Source: Blastocatellia bacterium (lineage in GTDB: Bacteria > Acidobacteriota > Blastocatellia > HR10 > J050). Taken from it: 64,000 nucleotides of DNA. A program made the position numbers and the translations under genes. Every line of letters begins with the position of its first letter. Position 1 is the first letter of the stretch. The stretch spans positions 62,001 to 126,000 of the forward strand of contig JALSQX010000033.1 in NCBI GenBank assembly GCA_026985075.1, written 5' to 3'. Below are positions 43,965 to 53,886 of this stretch, one piece after another. The notes below the pieces were generated by a model. It searched no databases and was not told the DNA's origin. It saw only the letters and a program-made list of their open reading frames with translations.

Positions 43965-46877
43965 TCATGGCGCTGGTTCGAACACCTGTTCAGACATCCG
44001 ATCGGCTTCGACTTGATTCGGCCTGAGGAGCATGGGATGGTAACGATTGGTCAACCACCGACCGAGCATGCTGGCATAAAATGGGCTACTGACGACGCCA
44101 CTCTCGCCGCCGGGGATGATCTCGAATCCATTGACGCCGGCTGGTGTCATCTCGCCCACGAATCGACGAGCTGGACCGCCGCCGAACATGAAGCCATTGA
44201 CCGAGGAGGCCCGGGCGCTGTGACCGGAAGCATCGACGACGTCGAACCCCCCCGACCGCGCCACGCCGGGGAGATCTGGGGCCAGATGGGAGAACCCGCC
44301 GGCCTCGGGAATGTCGAACGGCCCTCTCAACGGATGATCGAAGACGATGCGATGCAGTCGCCCCCACCGGTAATCCCGCTGATTCGTGGAATGATCGAAG
44401 GCGGGAGCGAACGCATCGCCGGCGAGCAAGTCGAGCGCTTCGCGCAGGCTCTTCAGGATGAGGAAATCGCGAGCCGCTTCCGGCGTCGGTGCACCATCCA
44501 CCTGGAAGAAATTCACGCCCGACGCGCCCACGCCCTGCCGCGTATCGAAGGTCTCCAGCAAATGCCTCAGCGCCGCCAGGGCCTGATCGCTTCCCGGAAG
44601 GTGATCGCCCAGGCCCAATCGGATCAACGTGGCATCAATGGTATTGCGGATGATGCGACTGCGCCATACGCTGTAGATAGTGGCCGCCACGCTGTGCCGA
44701 ATGTCCTGATCGGTGGGCTCGGGGAGGTTATCCGGATCGTCGCCAGGATCGTATCCGCGACGGATGCCCGTGGGCGTGCTGAAATCCCAGACCGAGAGCC
44801 GGGCTACCGCTTCGGCGACCTGAGGATCATCGGCCAATGCCGCCAGCATGTCCGGAGCGCCTTCACTCTGGGCATTCTGAAATGCCGCCAGGATATACGG
44901 CGTCAGCACTTCGGCATCGAGCATCTGGTTATTGGCCTGAAATCGCTTCATATCGGCGACGGAGATTTTCCCGCCATTGGCAATAGCCGCCTCGATGAGT
45001 CGCCGAATGCGCCCGATACGAAAGCCTCCATCGTAGCCCACGTTCAAGTAATAGATGCCGCCGCCCGGACGGAGCTGATTCAGCGGATTGTTATCCACCG
45101 TCGTTCCGACGGGATCATTATTGGCATTGGCGACGAATCCTTGCGGCGGATTCACCACGTGAGGCATCTCTTCGGCGGGCAAGATCTCATAGTTGATCGC
45201 CTGTCCCGGCTGTGGATTGCGGAGCGGCAACCATTCGTTCTTGTGCTCGTGGGTCCCATCGCGAATGAAGAAGGGCGGCACGCCATCGACTTGCTCCAGC
45301 TCTTGGAGATCCTCTCTGAGCGGCAACTCCGCGCTGGTGAAATAGGCGATGTTTCCGTCCACGTCAGCATAGGCCCAGTTTTGCGAGCCGAAATCGAAGA
45401 ATTGCAGGCCTTGTTTGAAGTCGTCGAGATTCCGAGCGCGGGCCCAAATGCGGAACGTTTCCAGCTCACGAGTGGCCCGCCAGCCCGTATATTGAATGCT
45501 CAAGCCGGTCACTCGAAGGGGATTGCTGGCGTCGACGGCGACGATGGGACCGTTGTTTCTCCGGGGCACGATCAACGTCAATCCCCCTTCGTCTGGCGGG
45601 ACATCGGCTTGCTCAATATTATCCAGTTCACCGTCGCCGACCTGGTTGACGCGATAGACCTGAACGATGAACGAGAGCGGTTCGCGGCGGTTTTCGAATC
45701 GCGTCCATCCGGGCAGACGGGTGGCCGGATTCAAAATCAACCGCTCCTGGTAGACGTCGGTCACATCCATGGGGTTGGTCGTCGCCCCCCAACAGATGCG
45801 ATCGTTGCATCCGAGAACGATGACCGGCGTGCCCGCGAACGAGACTCCGTTGACGTTCATCGGGCCAAACTCCGGATCATTCTCGACGATCAAGTGGGCC
45901 TCGTAGAAAATGGAAGGCGTGTTCAGAGACAGGTGAGGATCGTTGGCCATGATGGGATAGCCCGATTCGGTCACACGGCCACTGACGATCCACCAGTTAC
46001 TGCCTGCGGTTGCATCGCGGCGATGGAATACCGATTGGAGGAAAGGAACGTTCTTGATCTTCTCCAGGTATTGCCTGGCCAGTTTGAGGGCTTCCGGAGA
46101 AACGACCTTTCTCAAGTTCCGCGCCGCTTCGATCATCTGCTTTCGCCGAGCCGCGGCGGCCGCCGCTCCTCCAGGAGTGAAACCGGGAATGGACACACTG
46201 GGATCAAATGGTGCGCTGCGAAAAACATCCTCCATGAAGAGCACCGTGCCATCAAAACCGCCGGCCTCGCCCGCCTCCTGATAGGCGGCCAGGTCTTCGG
46301 TCAACTCGATGTCCTGGAGGCCATCGAAGGAGAGCTGAAACGCCAGTCCTTTCCCGATGACCACGCTGTCGACCGGCGTCCACGGTGGCACGCTCGCCTT
46401 GGTGAGCTCCAAGGCTTGGTATTCGGGGGGCAGCGGATTGTCAGGATCGAACACGAAGGCATTCACCCCATCGGCATACGCCTGGAGCAACGCCCGTCCC
46501 TCCGAAGAATAGGCTGGAACGGACTCCTCGGCGGCACGACGCAATCCCAACGTCCGAAGCTGAACGTCGGATTCGAGTGCCGACGGACCGACGAGTTCAG
46601 CCAACGTCCCACTGAGCGTTCGACGTAACAGGTCCATCTGAAAGAACCGATCTTGAGCATGAATATACCCCAGCATGAAAATGGCATCGTGGTCATTCTG
46701 GGCGAAAATGTGCGGAATGTCATTGGAATCGCGGACGACCCGTACCGGGGCGATGAGTCCCTCCAGTGGAACGGCCTGTTCGGTCATGGCCCGGCTGGAG
46801 GTCAGGAACCGCCCCATTGGCACAAAAGCGATACAGAGGAAGGGAATGAGGATGAATCGAAGCAATTTTCCTTTCAT
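43965..46877 (-). CDS. Penicillin acylase family N-terminal nucleophile hydrolase
   Basis: 970 residues, made as a precursor that cuts itself into two chains. The alpha-chain region has VRDSNDIPHIFAQNDHDAIF and GYIHAQDRFFQMDLLRR. The processing site is AGSNWWIVSGR, giving Ser293 as the new N-terminal nucleophile. YPIMANDPHLSLNTPSIFYE and TNPMDVTDVYQE are beta-chain motifs. A signal peptide (FILIPFLCIAFVPMG) indicates export. Family substrates include beta-lactams, acyl-homoserine lactones and other amides; none can be chosen here. GAGGAGG precedes the ATG. Confidence 0.92.
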   Translation of the reverse strand: MKGKLLRFILIPFLCIAFVPMGRFLTSSRAMTEQAVPLEGLIAPVRVVRDSNDIPHIFAQNDHDAIFMLGYIHAQDRFFQMDLLRRTLSGTLAELVGPSALESDVQLRTLGLRRAAEESVPAYSSEGRALLQAYADGVNAFVFDPDNPLPPEYQALELTKASVPPWTPVDSVVIGKGLAFQLSFDGLQDIELTEDLAAYQEAGEAGGFDGTVLFMEDVFRSAPFDPSVSIPGFTPGGAAAAAARRKQMIEAARNLRKVVSPEALKLARQYLEKIKNVPFLQSVFHRRDATAGSNWWIVSGRVTESGYPIMANDPHLSLNTPSIFYEAHLIVENDPEFGPMNVNGVSFAGTPVIVLGCNDRICWGATTNPMDVTDVYQERLILNPATRLPGWTRFENRREPLSFIVQVYRVNQVGDGELDNIEQADVPPDEGGLTLIVPRRNNGPIVAVDASNPLRVTGLSIQYTGWRATRELETFRIWARARNLDDFKQGLQFFDFGSQNWAYADVDGNIAYFTSAELPLREDLQELEQVDGVPPFFIRDGTHEHKNEWLPLRNPQPGQAINYEILPAEEMPHVVNPPQGFVANANNDPVGTTVDNNPLNQLRPGGGIYYLNVGYDGGFRIGRIRRLIEAAIANGGKISVADMKRFQANNQMLDAEVLTPYILAAFQNAQSEGAPDMLAALADDPQVAEAVARLSVWDFSTPTGIRRGYDPGDDPDNLPEPTDQDIRHSVAATIYSVWRSRIIRNTIDATLIRLGLGDHLPGSDQALAALRHLLETFDTRQGVGASGVNFFQVDGAPTPEAARDFLILKSLREALDLLAGDAFAPAFDHSTNQRDYRWGRLHRIVFDHPLRGPFDIPEAGGFSHLAPDLPGVARSGGFDVVDASGHSARASSVNGFMFGGGPARRFVGEMTPAGVNGFEIIPGGESGVVSSPFYASMLGRWLTNRYHPMLLRPNQVEADRMSEQVFEPAP

Positions 46878-47151
46878 AGCGCCTCCTCTCGTGTTGGTTT
46901 TCGTTCTCTCGCCCTCCGATGTCTGGCTTCATGGGGCTCGGGCGGGAAGGATGCGCCCGCGTTTCACCACCTCCGTGAACCCCCAGAGACCAGACCTCCT
47001 CGGGTTTCATCCTGTAACATCACCCACCGGCGATGGCCAACTTACTTCACCGAGAGGTCAAAGTCAAGTCATCGCAGGGAAAAATCCGAGTCCGCCGGGA
47101 TCGCCGCTCCTTCGCGATCCCGAGGCTCACTCACTGATCGCGTCGCTGACG
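46878..47151. other. Intergenic, nothing recognised
   Basis: Gap between lnt and the acylase gene. A TTGACT box on the minus strand near 47065-47060 is too far upstream and lacks a good -10, so no promoter is called. Confidence 0.4.
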
Positions 47152-48786
47152 TCAAGTCGATGACCGGGAGGAAATCCTCACCATCATCGCTCCCAGCACG
47201 GCGATCCCACCGAGCAGAGCGCAGCCGATGGCAAACAGGTCCCCCAATCGAGTGTAGACAGTGGCCCGCGGGCGACCAGGAGATGAAGGAATCGTCCAGT
47301 ATCGAACCGCCGATTCGCCCAACCAGGTGTGATCGACGACGAGGCCACCCCCGGTGATGTAAGCACTGATGCCGTTGTTGGTGACCCGAATGAGGGGACG
47401 ATCGTTTTCTGCGGCCCGAAAGATGGCATGCCAGAGATGCTGTTGGGCCGCCGCCGTTGGTCCGAACCATCCGTCATTCGTCACCTCAATCAACAGCGTG
47501 GCCCCGTTCGCCGTCAACTTCCGAGGAATCTCCGGCCAGGCCGCTTCCGAGCAGATGAAACTGCCCACCTTGACCCTCCCCAAATCGGCAACGGTGTATT
47601 CGCGCCCGGGAGTGAAATCTCCAGCCAGGGCGGGCAGGCGATCAATCCATGGGATCAGCCCTCGCAGGGGCACATATTCGCCAAAGGGGAGCAGTCCGAT
47701 CTTCTCATACTCGGCGATGACCTCCCCTTGGGGAGAGAGCACGGCCACGCTGTTGTACCACGCATCGGGCGGACGTCGCTCAACGGCATTGAGAAGCAGG
47801 TACACGCCATGTTCGCGAACGAGCGATTGCAGCATGTCGAGCACCTCCGGCGAATCACCGAGCGAGATATTCAGAGGAGACTCCGGCCATACGACGAGAT
47901 CGACCTCGGGATGAGTGGCCAACGCACTTCGTGTGGTGGCCACCAGGCGGAGGAAGTGGCGCGTCTGAAGCTCCGGATCGAAGAGGGCGGTGATGGGGAT
48001 GTTCGGCTGAATGGCCAATACGCGGAATCCTCCTCTCCACTCATGAGGCCTCGGAACCGAAGGCCGGGCCCCTCCCCAGGAACTGACGAGACTCGCCGCG
48101 ACGAGCGCTCCCATTCCCCCGAGACCGACCAGACGCCAGGTCCATCGCCACTCCCACTCGCTCCGATTCAGCAGCCGGAGACTCGCCCACACCAATGCAC
48201 TCTGAGTGGCGACCAAAAGGAAGCTCACCCCGTAAACGCCGGCGCCCCGAGCGATCCCCACCAGCCAGGGGTGGAGAGCCTGACTATAACCGAGCGCATT
48301 CCATCCAATAGTGGTCACCTCGGCGCGCGCCCACTCGGTGGCGACCCAGAGAAAGGGAACGAGGAGAAAACCACCCTGACCGAGCCGACGAACAATGATG
48401 TTGAAGGTCAGCGCAAAGATTCCCCAGAAACTCCCCAACACGACGGCGGGAACGATTCCCAGAGTATAGGCGAGCCAGGCGGGCAGGCCACCATAGTGAA
48501 TCATCGAATAAGTGACCCAGAAGCAACTCCCATAGAAGAACGTCGATCCGGCCAGCAGCCCATAACCGAACCCACTCTTGGCGCTCCTCGGCGCACGAGC
48601 CAATGTGTAGAGCAACGGGGCGATGCCGATCCAGGCCAGAAACGAAAGGCCCAGGGGAGGAAAGGCCACAATGAGCAGGGACGAACTGAGCAGTGCGGAG
48701 AGCCATCCAGCTCGATGATGGGTGATCCATGAACGTCGTGGGCTGGGTGACCCACCAACGCGCTGGCCGTCTTTCTTCTCCATCAT
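47152..48786 (-). CDS. lnt: Apolipoprotein N-acyltransferase
   Basis: 544 residues. N-terminal membrane helices (SALLSSSLLIVAFPPLGLSF onward) are followed by a periplasmic nitrilase domain. The catalytic triad is visible as Glu in VVWPESPL, Lys in YEKIGLLPFGEYVP and Cys in GSFICSEAAWPEI, where Ser replaces the usual Tyr after Cys. It adds the third acyl chain to outer-membrane lipoproteins. The SPOR gene lies 13 nt upstream in the same direction. Confidence 0.94.
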   Translation of the reverse strand: MMEKKDGQRVGGSPSPRRSWITHHRAGWLSALLSSSLLIVAFPPLGLSFLAWIGIAPLLYTLARAPRSAKSGFGYGLLAGSTFFYGSCFWVTYSMIHYGGLPAWLAYTLGIVPAVVLGSFWGIFALTFNIIVRRLGQGGFLLVPFLWVATEWARAEVTTIGWNALGYSQALHPWLVGIARGAGVYGVSFLLVATQSALVWASLRLLNRSEWEWRWTWRLVGLGGMGALVAASLVSSWGGARPSVPRPHEWRGGFRVLAIQPNIPITALFDPELQTRHFLRLVATTRSALATHPEVDLVVWPESPLNISLGDSPEVLDMLQSLVREHGVYLLLNAVERRPPDAWYNSVAVLSPQGEVIAEYEKIGLLPFGEYVPLRGLIPWIDRLPALAGDFTPGREYTVADLGRVKVGSFICSEAAWPEIPRKLTANGATLLIEVTNDGWFGPTAAAQQHLWHAIFRAAENDRPLIRVTNNGISAYITGGGLVVDHTWLGESAVRYWTIPSSPGRPRATVYTRLGDLFAIGCALLGGIAVLGAMMVRISSRSST

Positions 48787-48799
48787 CGAGCCGAGGCCG

Positions 48800-49489
48800 T
48801 CAAGGTCGTGTGACGATCTTCACTCCCGACACGCCTTCATTACGAAGCTCTGATAATGTCCGGGCTGCTGAATCGCGGTCTACATAGGGACCGAGGAGGA
48901 CCAAATAGCGCTTCTCCCCCGAATCGAGCGTTTGGACTTTCGTGTGAGCGCTCAGGTACTCTCGGCTGCGCAACGTGGCGGCCAATTCTTCCGCCTGATC
49001 GGCATCGTCGAAGGCGCCCGCTTGAACAAAATAGGTCGTAGGCAATTGGTACGTCCGCTCGAGCGGGGATTCGCCGGGCGAGGAGGGCGCCGTGGTGGAC
49101 GCAGGACTCCCGGCCGACCGCTGAGGCGATGAGGAGGCTGGCGGCGCGCTCGGAGGCGCCGGACGAGCGACTGAAGGGGCCAGCTCGCGCTTCGCCGGGG
49201 CACCCACAGAAGCCTTCGGGGATTCCCCCTTCAACGATGAAGACCGAGAGGTCGTTCCCTCCGCCTGCCGAGGAGCGAGTTGTTTGGACGGAACGGGACT
49301 GGGTGACGTTGAGCGTGGCGGGAATCCTGGCCGCGCACTCGGCGAGGCGCCCAGCGATGCGCTGGCCGATGAACCGGCCGTCCACTTGCCGACAAACAGC
49401 CCGAGAAGGAAGAACACGAAGCAGAGCGTCACACCGGCGATGAACAGGACAATCCATTGGCGTTGATCCAGTCGTTGGCTTCCCACCAT
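48800..49489 (-). CDS. SPOR-domain membrane protein
   Basis: 229 residues. One N-terminal membrane helix (WIVLFIAGVTLCFVFFLLGL), a long Pro/Ser/Ala-rich periplasmic linker (about 40-145), and a C-terminal SPOR domain (YFVQAGAFDDADQAEELAAT, KRYLVLLGPYVDRDSAARTL). SPOR domains bind denuded peptidoglycan strands at division sites, so a division or envelope-remodelling role is likely. ATG 49489 has AAGGAGGAT upstream. Confidence 0.92.
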   Translation of the reverse strand: MVGSQRLDQRQWIVLFIAGVTLCFVFFLLGLFVGKWTAGSSASASLGASPSARPGFPPRSTSPSPVPSKQLAPRQAEGTTSRSSSLKGESPKASVGAPAKRELAPSVARPAPPSAPPASSSPQRSAGSPASTTAPSSPGESPLERTYQLPTTYFVQAGAFDDADQAEELAATLRSREYLSAHTKVQTLDSGEKRYLVLLGPYVDRDSAARTLSELRNEGVSGVKIVTRP

Positions 49490-49512
49490 AGATCCTCCTT
49501 AGCCTGAGCATA

Positions 49513-50310
49513 TCAATCGGATGACGATGGCATTCGCGCGGCCATCGATCGGCCAAACAATCCGAGGAGTTCGATGGGGAGCGGGAAGATGATGGTCGTG
49601 TTTCTCTCCACGCCGATCTCCAGCAGGGTTTGGAGGTAGCGGAGTTGAATGCTGAGTGGCTCGGTCGCCAGTTGAGCGGCGGCTTCAGTGAGTTTGACCG
49701 AGGCCAGCAACTCGCCGTCCGCGTGAATGATCTTGGCTCGCTTCTCTCGCTCGGCCTCCGCCTGCTTGGAGATGGCGCGCACCATCTCTTGAGGGAGATC
49801 GACGGCTTTGATTTCGACCATACTCACCTTGATGCCCCAAGGGTCGGTATGCCGATCGAGAATCTCGGCCAGTCGCGCGTTCAACTGCTCGCGCTTACTG
49901 AGCAGATCGTCCAACTCCACTTCGCCCAGAACGGATCGCAGCGTCGTCTGAGCGAGCTGAGAGGTGGCGTAGAGATAATTTTCCACCTCCACGATAGCCT
50001 TATTGGCATCCAGGACGCGGAAGTAGACCACGGCGTTCACCTTGACGGTGACGTTATCGCGAGTAATCACATCCTGCGGGGCGACATCCATGGCCACGGT
50101 GCGAAGGCTCACTCGGACCATGCGCTGAAAAGGCACGATGACCAACCGAATGCCCGGCGCTAACGGTTGGGGACGCAATCGCCCCAGAGTGAACACCACT
50201 CCTCGCTCGTACTCATTGATGACTTTGATGCAACTCAGTGCCCACAGGATGAGAATACCGATGGCGATCGTACCACCAGTGAGGAATCCCTCCAGTTGAA
50301 TCCCCAGCAT
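49513..50310 (-). CDS. Slipin/stomatin-like SPFH protein
   Basis: 265 residues. An N-terminal hairpin helix ([20 protein letters not shown]) precedes the SPFH domain ([54 protein letters not shown]). A short coiled coil follows and the family-typical C-terminus reads [15 protein letters not shown] 50310 is used because GGAGGTGA is 6 nt upstream; ATG 50316 is too close to it. The long NfeD protease gene lies upstream in the same direction, the classical stomatin-STOPP pairing. Confidence 0.92.
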   Translation of the reverse strand: MLGIQLEGFLTGGTIAIGILILWALSCIKVINEYERGVVFTLGRLRPQPLAPGIRLVIVPFQRMVRVSLRTVAMDVAPQDVITRDNVTVKVNAVVYFRVLDANKAIVEVENYLYATSQLAQTTLRSVLGEVELDDLLSKREQLNARLAEILDRHTDPWGIKVSMVEIKAVDLPQEMVRAISKQAEAEREKRAKIIHADGELLASVKLTEAAAQLATEPLSIQLRYLQTLLEIGVERNTTIIFPLPIELLGLFGRSMAARMPSSSD

Positions 50311-50490
50311 GATCATTCACCTCCTGTCAAACTCACCGCGGAGAATGGGAGCGCCTCATGAAAACAAAAGGCAGTTACCCACCCGTCAGACGGACTTCCA
50401 CTCTCCCGGCTGATCCCTCCTCCCACGGTGATGGGTGGCCGCGGTCAACCAGGGAGTTCCCACCACTGCCCCATCCACGCGCATCCCGCA

Positions 50491-51849
50491 TCAATAGCCG
50501 GCCTCCCGAGTGGATTCCTTGCGATTGGCTTCCACATCGACGATCGAAGCGCGACGGGGCGCCGTGGGACTGACCGCTTCAACCAACAACTTCAATCCGT
50601 CCAATCCCACTACGCGAACCCGTGCCCCAGCGGGAATACGAGATTCGGATACAGCTTTCCACCACTCTCCGTGAATGAACACGCGGCCCTCGGGATCGAT
50701 CTCCGTCTCGGCGACGCCGATTTCGCCCACAATGCCCAGATCTCCCGTGACCACCTTATGGCGGCGGCTGCGCAATGCCAGATGAAGGATCACATAGATG
50801 ACCACGGCCATGGGAATGGCCACGCCCACGGCGACCGTCGGGTTGATCCGAATGGCCGGATCGGGAGCATCAACCAACACTAAGGCGCCAATCACCATGG
50901 AGACAATCCCTCCCACGCCCAATATGCCGAACCCTTGAACCATCGCTTCGGCGATGAATAATCCGATGGCCAGAATGATCAGCACGACGCCCAAGATATT
51001 AATGGGCAACAGGTGGAATCCATAGAGAGCGAGCAATAGCGAGATTCCTCCCACGACGGCGGGCACTATCGCTCCGGGATGATTGAATTCGAAGTAGAGA
51101 CACAACAACCCGATCATCCCGAGGATGAAGGCAATATTGGGATTGGCCAGGAAACTGAGGACGCGTTCCCGGACCGTGGGTTCAACGTAGGCGATGGGCT
51201 CGCCCTTCAGGTGAAGGGTCACTTTTTCGCCGTCGAGGCGCTCCACCGTCCAACCGTCCAATTTCTCCATCAACTCGTTCACGTCCCGGGCCACCAGATC
51301 GATGAGGTGCTCCTTCAGCGCTTCCGTCTCGGTATAGGATCGGCTCTCGCGAACGGCGGCTTCGGCCAACGCAATATTGCGATGGCGTTTTTCGGCCAAG
51401 GAGCGGACATAGGCGGCGGCATCATTCTCGACTTTTTTGAACAACGTCTTGCTCTTCTCTTCATCCAGGCCGATGGCCACGGGATGAGCGGCCCCGGTAT
51501 TCGTCCCCGGAGCCATGGCGGCGACATCCGCCGAAATGAGAATGACAAATCCCGCCGAGGCCGCGCGGGCACCACTGGGAGCCACGTACACCACAATGGG
51601 GACCTTGGAGGCCAGAATGTGTTCGACGATCTCATGCATGGAATCGACCAGCCCGCCCGGCGTGCGCAGCTTAATGATGAGGGCCTCGACACCTCTCTGC
51701 TCGGCCAACCGGATGGAACGGATGACCAGCTCGGCACTTCCCGGATGGACCTGATCGTCGAATTCCAAGACGAGAACCTCGGCTCGCGCAGAGGCGTGAA
51801 CTCCGAGGAAGAGGGAAATCCCGAGTAGTAGCGACCCAATGGTTCTCAT
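50491..51849 (-). CDS. Long NfeD protein with ClpP-like serine protease domain
   Basis: 452 residues. Signal peptide (TIGSLLLGISLFLGVHASAR), then a ClpP/crotonase-type protease domain with LIIKLRTPGGLVDSMHEIVE and the Ser nucleophile in ARAASAGFVILISAD. The domain of membrane helices (FILGMIGLLCLYFEFNHPGA, VLIILAIGLFIAEAMVQGFG) is followed by the OB-fold NfeD domain (GDLGIVGEIGVAETEI). Archaeal homologues cleave the stomatin C-terminus; here the slipin gene lies 180 nt downstream. ATG 51849 is preferred for the signal peptide. Confidence 0.92.
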   Translation of the reverse strand: MRTIGSLLLGISLFLGVHASARAEVLVLEFDDQVHPGSAELVIRSIRLAEQRGVEALIIKLRTPGGLVDSMHEIVEHILASKVPIVVYVAPSGARAASAGFVILISADVAAMAPGTNTGAAHPVAIGLDEEKSKTLFKKVENDAAAYVRSLAEKRHRNIALAEAAVRESRSYTETEALKEHLIDLVARDVNELMEKLDGWTVERLDGEKVTLHLKGEPIAYVEPTVRERVLSFLANPNIAFILGMIGLLCLYFEFNHPGAIVPAVVGGISLLLALYGFHLLPINILGVVLIILAIGLFIAEAMVQGFGILGVGGIVSMVIGALVLVDAPDPAIRINPTVAVGVAIPMAVVIYVILHLALRSRRHKVVTGDLGIVGEIGVAETEIDPEGRVFIHGEWWKAVSESRIPAGARVRVVGLDGLKLLVEAVSPTAPRRASIVDVEANRKESTREAGY

Positions 51850-51978
51850 GCCGTCATCATAATTTACCATAAAACGGCGCCGTCGTCATGCCCATTTGTC
51901 GCGCTCATCAGGTGGTCCCCACGTCCCCACCTGACGACCGAGGGACGGCCGGTAGAGTTGAGCTGAGCCGTGCCTTGC

Positions 51979-52007
51979 TTGACTTCTCAGCGATCGAGTC
52001 GTAGAGT
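51979..52007 (+). promoter_or_regulatory. Promoter of korAB
   Basis: TTGACT (51979-51984) and TAGAGT (52002-52007) are 17 nt apart, 40 nt before the korA ATG; GGAAGGAGA supplies the ribosome site. Confidence 0.5.
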
Positions 52008-52047
52008 TATGCTTTAGACGCGAGGACACCTTGGAAGGAGAAACACC

Positions 52048-53886
52048 ATGACGCCCAGCGATACACAGGTTGAAGAAGCCCGGTCGGCGCTTCAGACGAA
52101 GAAGGTCGTCAATGATTTCAGCATTCGGGTGGCTACGGTGAACGGGACGGGGAGCCAGACATCCAATCTCGTCCTTCTCCGCGCCCTGTTTCAGATGGGC
52201 ATCCCGGTCACCGGAAAGAACATCTTCCCATCGAACATCGCCGGATTGCCCACCTGGTTCATCATTCGCGCCTCCAGGGATGGATATCTCAGCCACACGC
52301 GGGACAGCCAGGTGCTCGTCGCCCTCAATCCGGAAACGGCCGAGGAAGATGTTCACACCATGCCCACGGGCTCGGCCATCATCTACGATGAACCCCTCAC
52401 ATTAGATCGACTCCGGGACGACGTGGTGTTCTACGCCGTCCCGTTCAACAAGCTGGTGACGCCCATCTGCCGCGATCCCAAATTGCGCAAATATGTCCGC
52501 AACATGATCTACGTGGGAGTGCTGGCTCACCTGCTGGCCATCGATCGGGATGAGATCGCCCGCGCTCTGAATAAACAATTGGGCCGGAAAAAGAAGGCCT
52601 TGGAAATGAACTGGGCGGCCATTGAAACGGGATGGCAATACGCCCAACAGCATCTGCCCAAACGCGACCCATTCATCCTGGAGCCGATGGACCAGAACCG
52701 AGACAAGATCCTCATCGATGGGAACACGGCGGCGGCGCTGGGCTGTATCTTTGCTGGCGTGACCGTCGTCTCCTGGTACCCGATTACGCCCTCCAGCTCG
52801 CTCGGCGAGGCGCTCATCGATTACATGAAGAAATATCGCATTGACCGGGAGACGGGCAAAGCGACCTTCGCCATCATTCAGGCTGAAGACGAACTGGCCG
52901 CGCTGGGCATGGTGCTCGGCGCTGGTTGGGCGGGCGCGCGGGCGATGACCGCGACCTCCGGGCCGGGCATCTCGCTGATGGCCGAGTTCTCCGGCCTCGG
53001 CTACTACGCTGAGGTCCCCGCCGTCATCTTCGACGTTCAGCGCGTGGGACCATCGACGGGCTTGCCGACGCGGACGATGCAGGGCGATCTCCTGTCCACC
53101 GCCGTCCTGTCGCATGGGGATACCAAGCACATCATGCTCTTTCCCGGCTCGGCCTGGGAGTGCTACACCATGGCCCTGGAGGCCTTCGATCTCGCCGAGG
53201 AATTCCAGACGCCGGTGTTCGTCATGTCGGATCTCGATCTGGGGATGAACTACTGGATCAGCGACCCCCTGCCCTATCCCGATCGACCGCCCAATCGGGG
53301 GAAGGTTCTCACCGAAGACGACCTCCAACGACTGGGACGCTTCGAACGTTATCGGGATGTGGACGGCGACGGAATCCCTTACCGCACCATCCCCGGGACG
53401 CCATTGCCCGCCTACTTCTGTCGAGGCAGCGGACATAATGAGCAGGCCGAATACACGGAACGCCCCGATGCCTACGTGCGCAACATGGATCGTCTGGCGC
53501 GGAAGTTCGAGACGGCTCGCCAACGAGTGCCCGCCCCGGAGGTCATCGACCATCCGCGGGCTCGGGTGGGCATCATCGGCTATGGCTCCAGTCATTATGC
53601 CATCCTGGAAGCGCGCGACCACCTGCGCCAGCAGGCCAACCTGGAAACGGCTTACCTGCGCATCCGCGCCTACCCCTTCAATGAGCAGGTCGAAGCGTTT
53701 GTGCGTCGTTATGCGCCCGTCTACGTCGTGGATCTGAACCGCGACGGTCAGATGCGCGATCTCCTCAAGCTGGATCTGCCGGCCGAATTGACCCCGCGAC
53801 TCCGTAGCGTACGCCACTATGATGGGCATCCCATTGACGCCCGCCACATCACGGATGACATTCTCTCACAGGAGGCTTCCCTATGA
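52048..53886 (+). CDS. korA: 2-oxoacid:ferredoxin oxidoreductase, fused gamma-alpha subunit
   Basis: 612 residues. The N-terminal gamma domain (about 20-200) has NGTGSQTSNLVLLRALFQMG and KNIFPSNIAGLPTWFIIRAS. The alpha/pyrimidine domain begins near 225 with LIDGNTAAALGCIFAGVTVV, YPITPSSSLGEALIDYM and MTATSGPGISLMAEFSGLGY. This is the two-subunit 2-oxoglutarate-type arrangement (KorA/KorB) of bacteria using the reductive or ferredoxin-linked TCA step. korB overlaps its stop by 4 nt. Confidence 0.93.
   Translation: MTPSDTQVEEARSALQTKKVVNDFSIRVATVNGTGSQTSNLVLLRALFQMGIPVTGKNIFPSNIAGLPTWFIIRASRDGYLSHTRDSQVLVALNPETAEEDVHTMPTGSAIIYDEPLTLDRLRDDVVFYAVPFNKLVTPICRDPKLRKYVRNMIYVGVLAHLLAIDRDEIARALNKQLGRKKKALEMNWAAIETGWQYAQQHLPKRDPFILEPMDQNRDKILIDGNTAAALGCIFAGVTVVSWYPITPSSSLGEALIDYMKKYRIDRETGKATFAIIQAEDELAALGMVLGAGWAGARAMTATSGPGISLMAEFSGLGYYAEVPAVIFDVQRVGPSTGLPTRTMQGDLLSTAVLSHGDTKHIMLFPGSAWECYTMALEAFDLAEEFQTPVFVMSDLDLGMNYWISDPLPYPDRPPNRGKVLTEDDLQRLGRFERYRDVDGDGIPYRTIPGTPLPAYFCRGSGHNEQAEYTERPDAYVRNMDRLARKFETARQRVPAPEVIDHPRARVGIIGYGSSHYAILEARDHLRQQANLETAYLRIRAYPFNEQVEAFVRRYAPVYVVDLNRDGQMRDLLKLDLPAELTPRLRSVRHYDGHPIDARHITDDILSQEASL

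Noticed and set aside
43857-46628. 923-codon plus-strand open frame
   Set aside because: Antisense to the penicillin acylase gene with its identifiable processing site.
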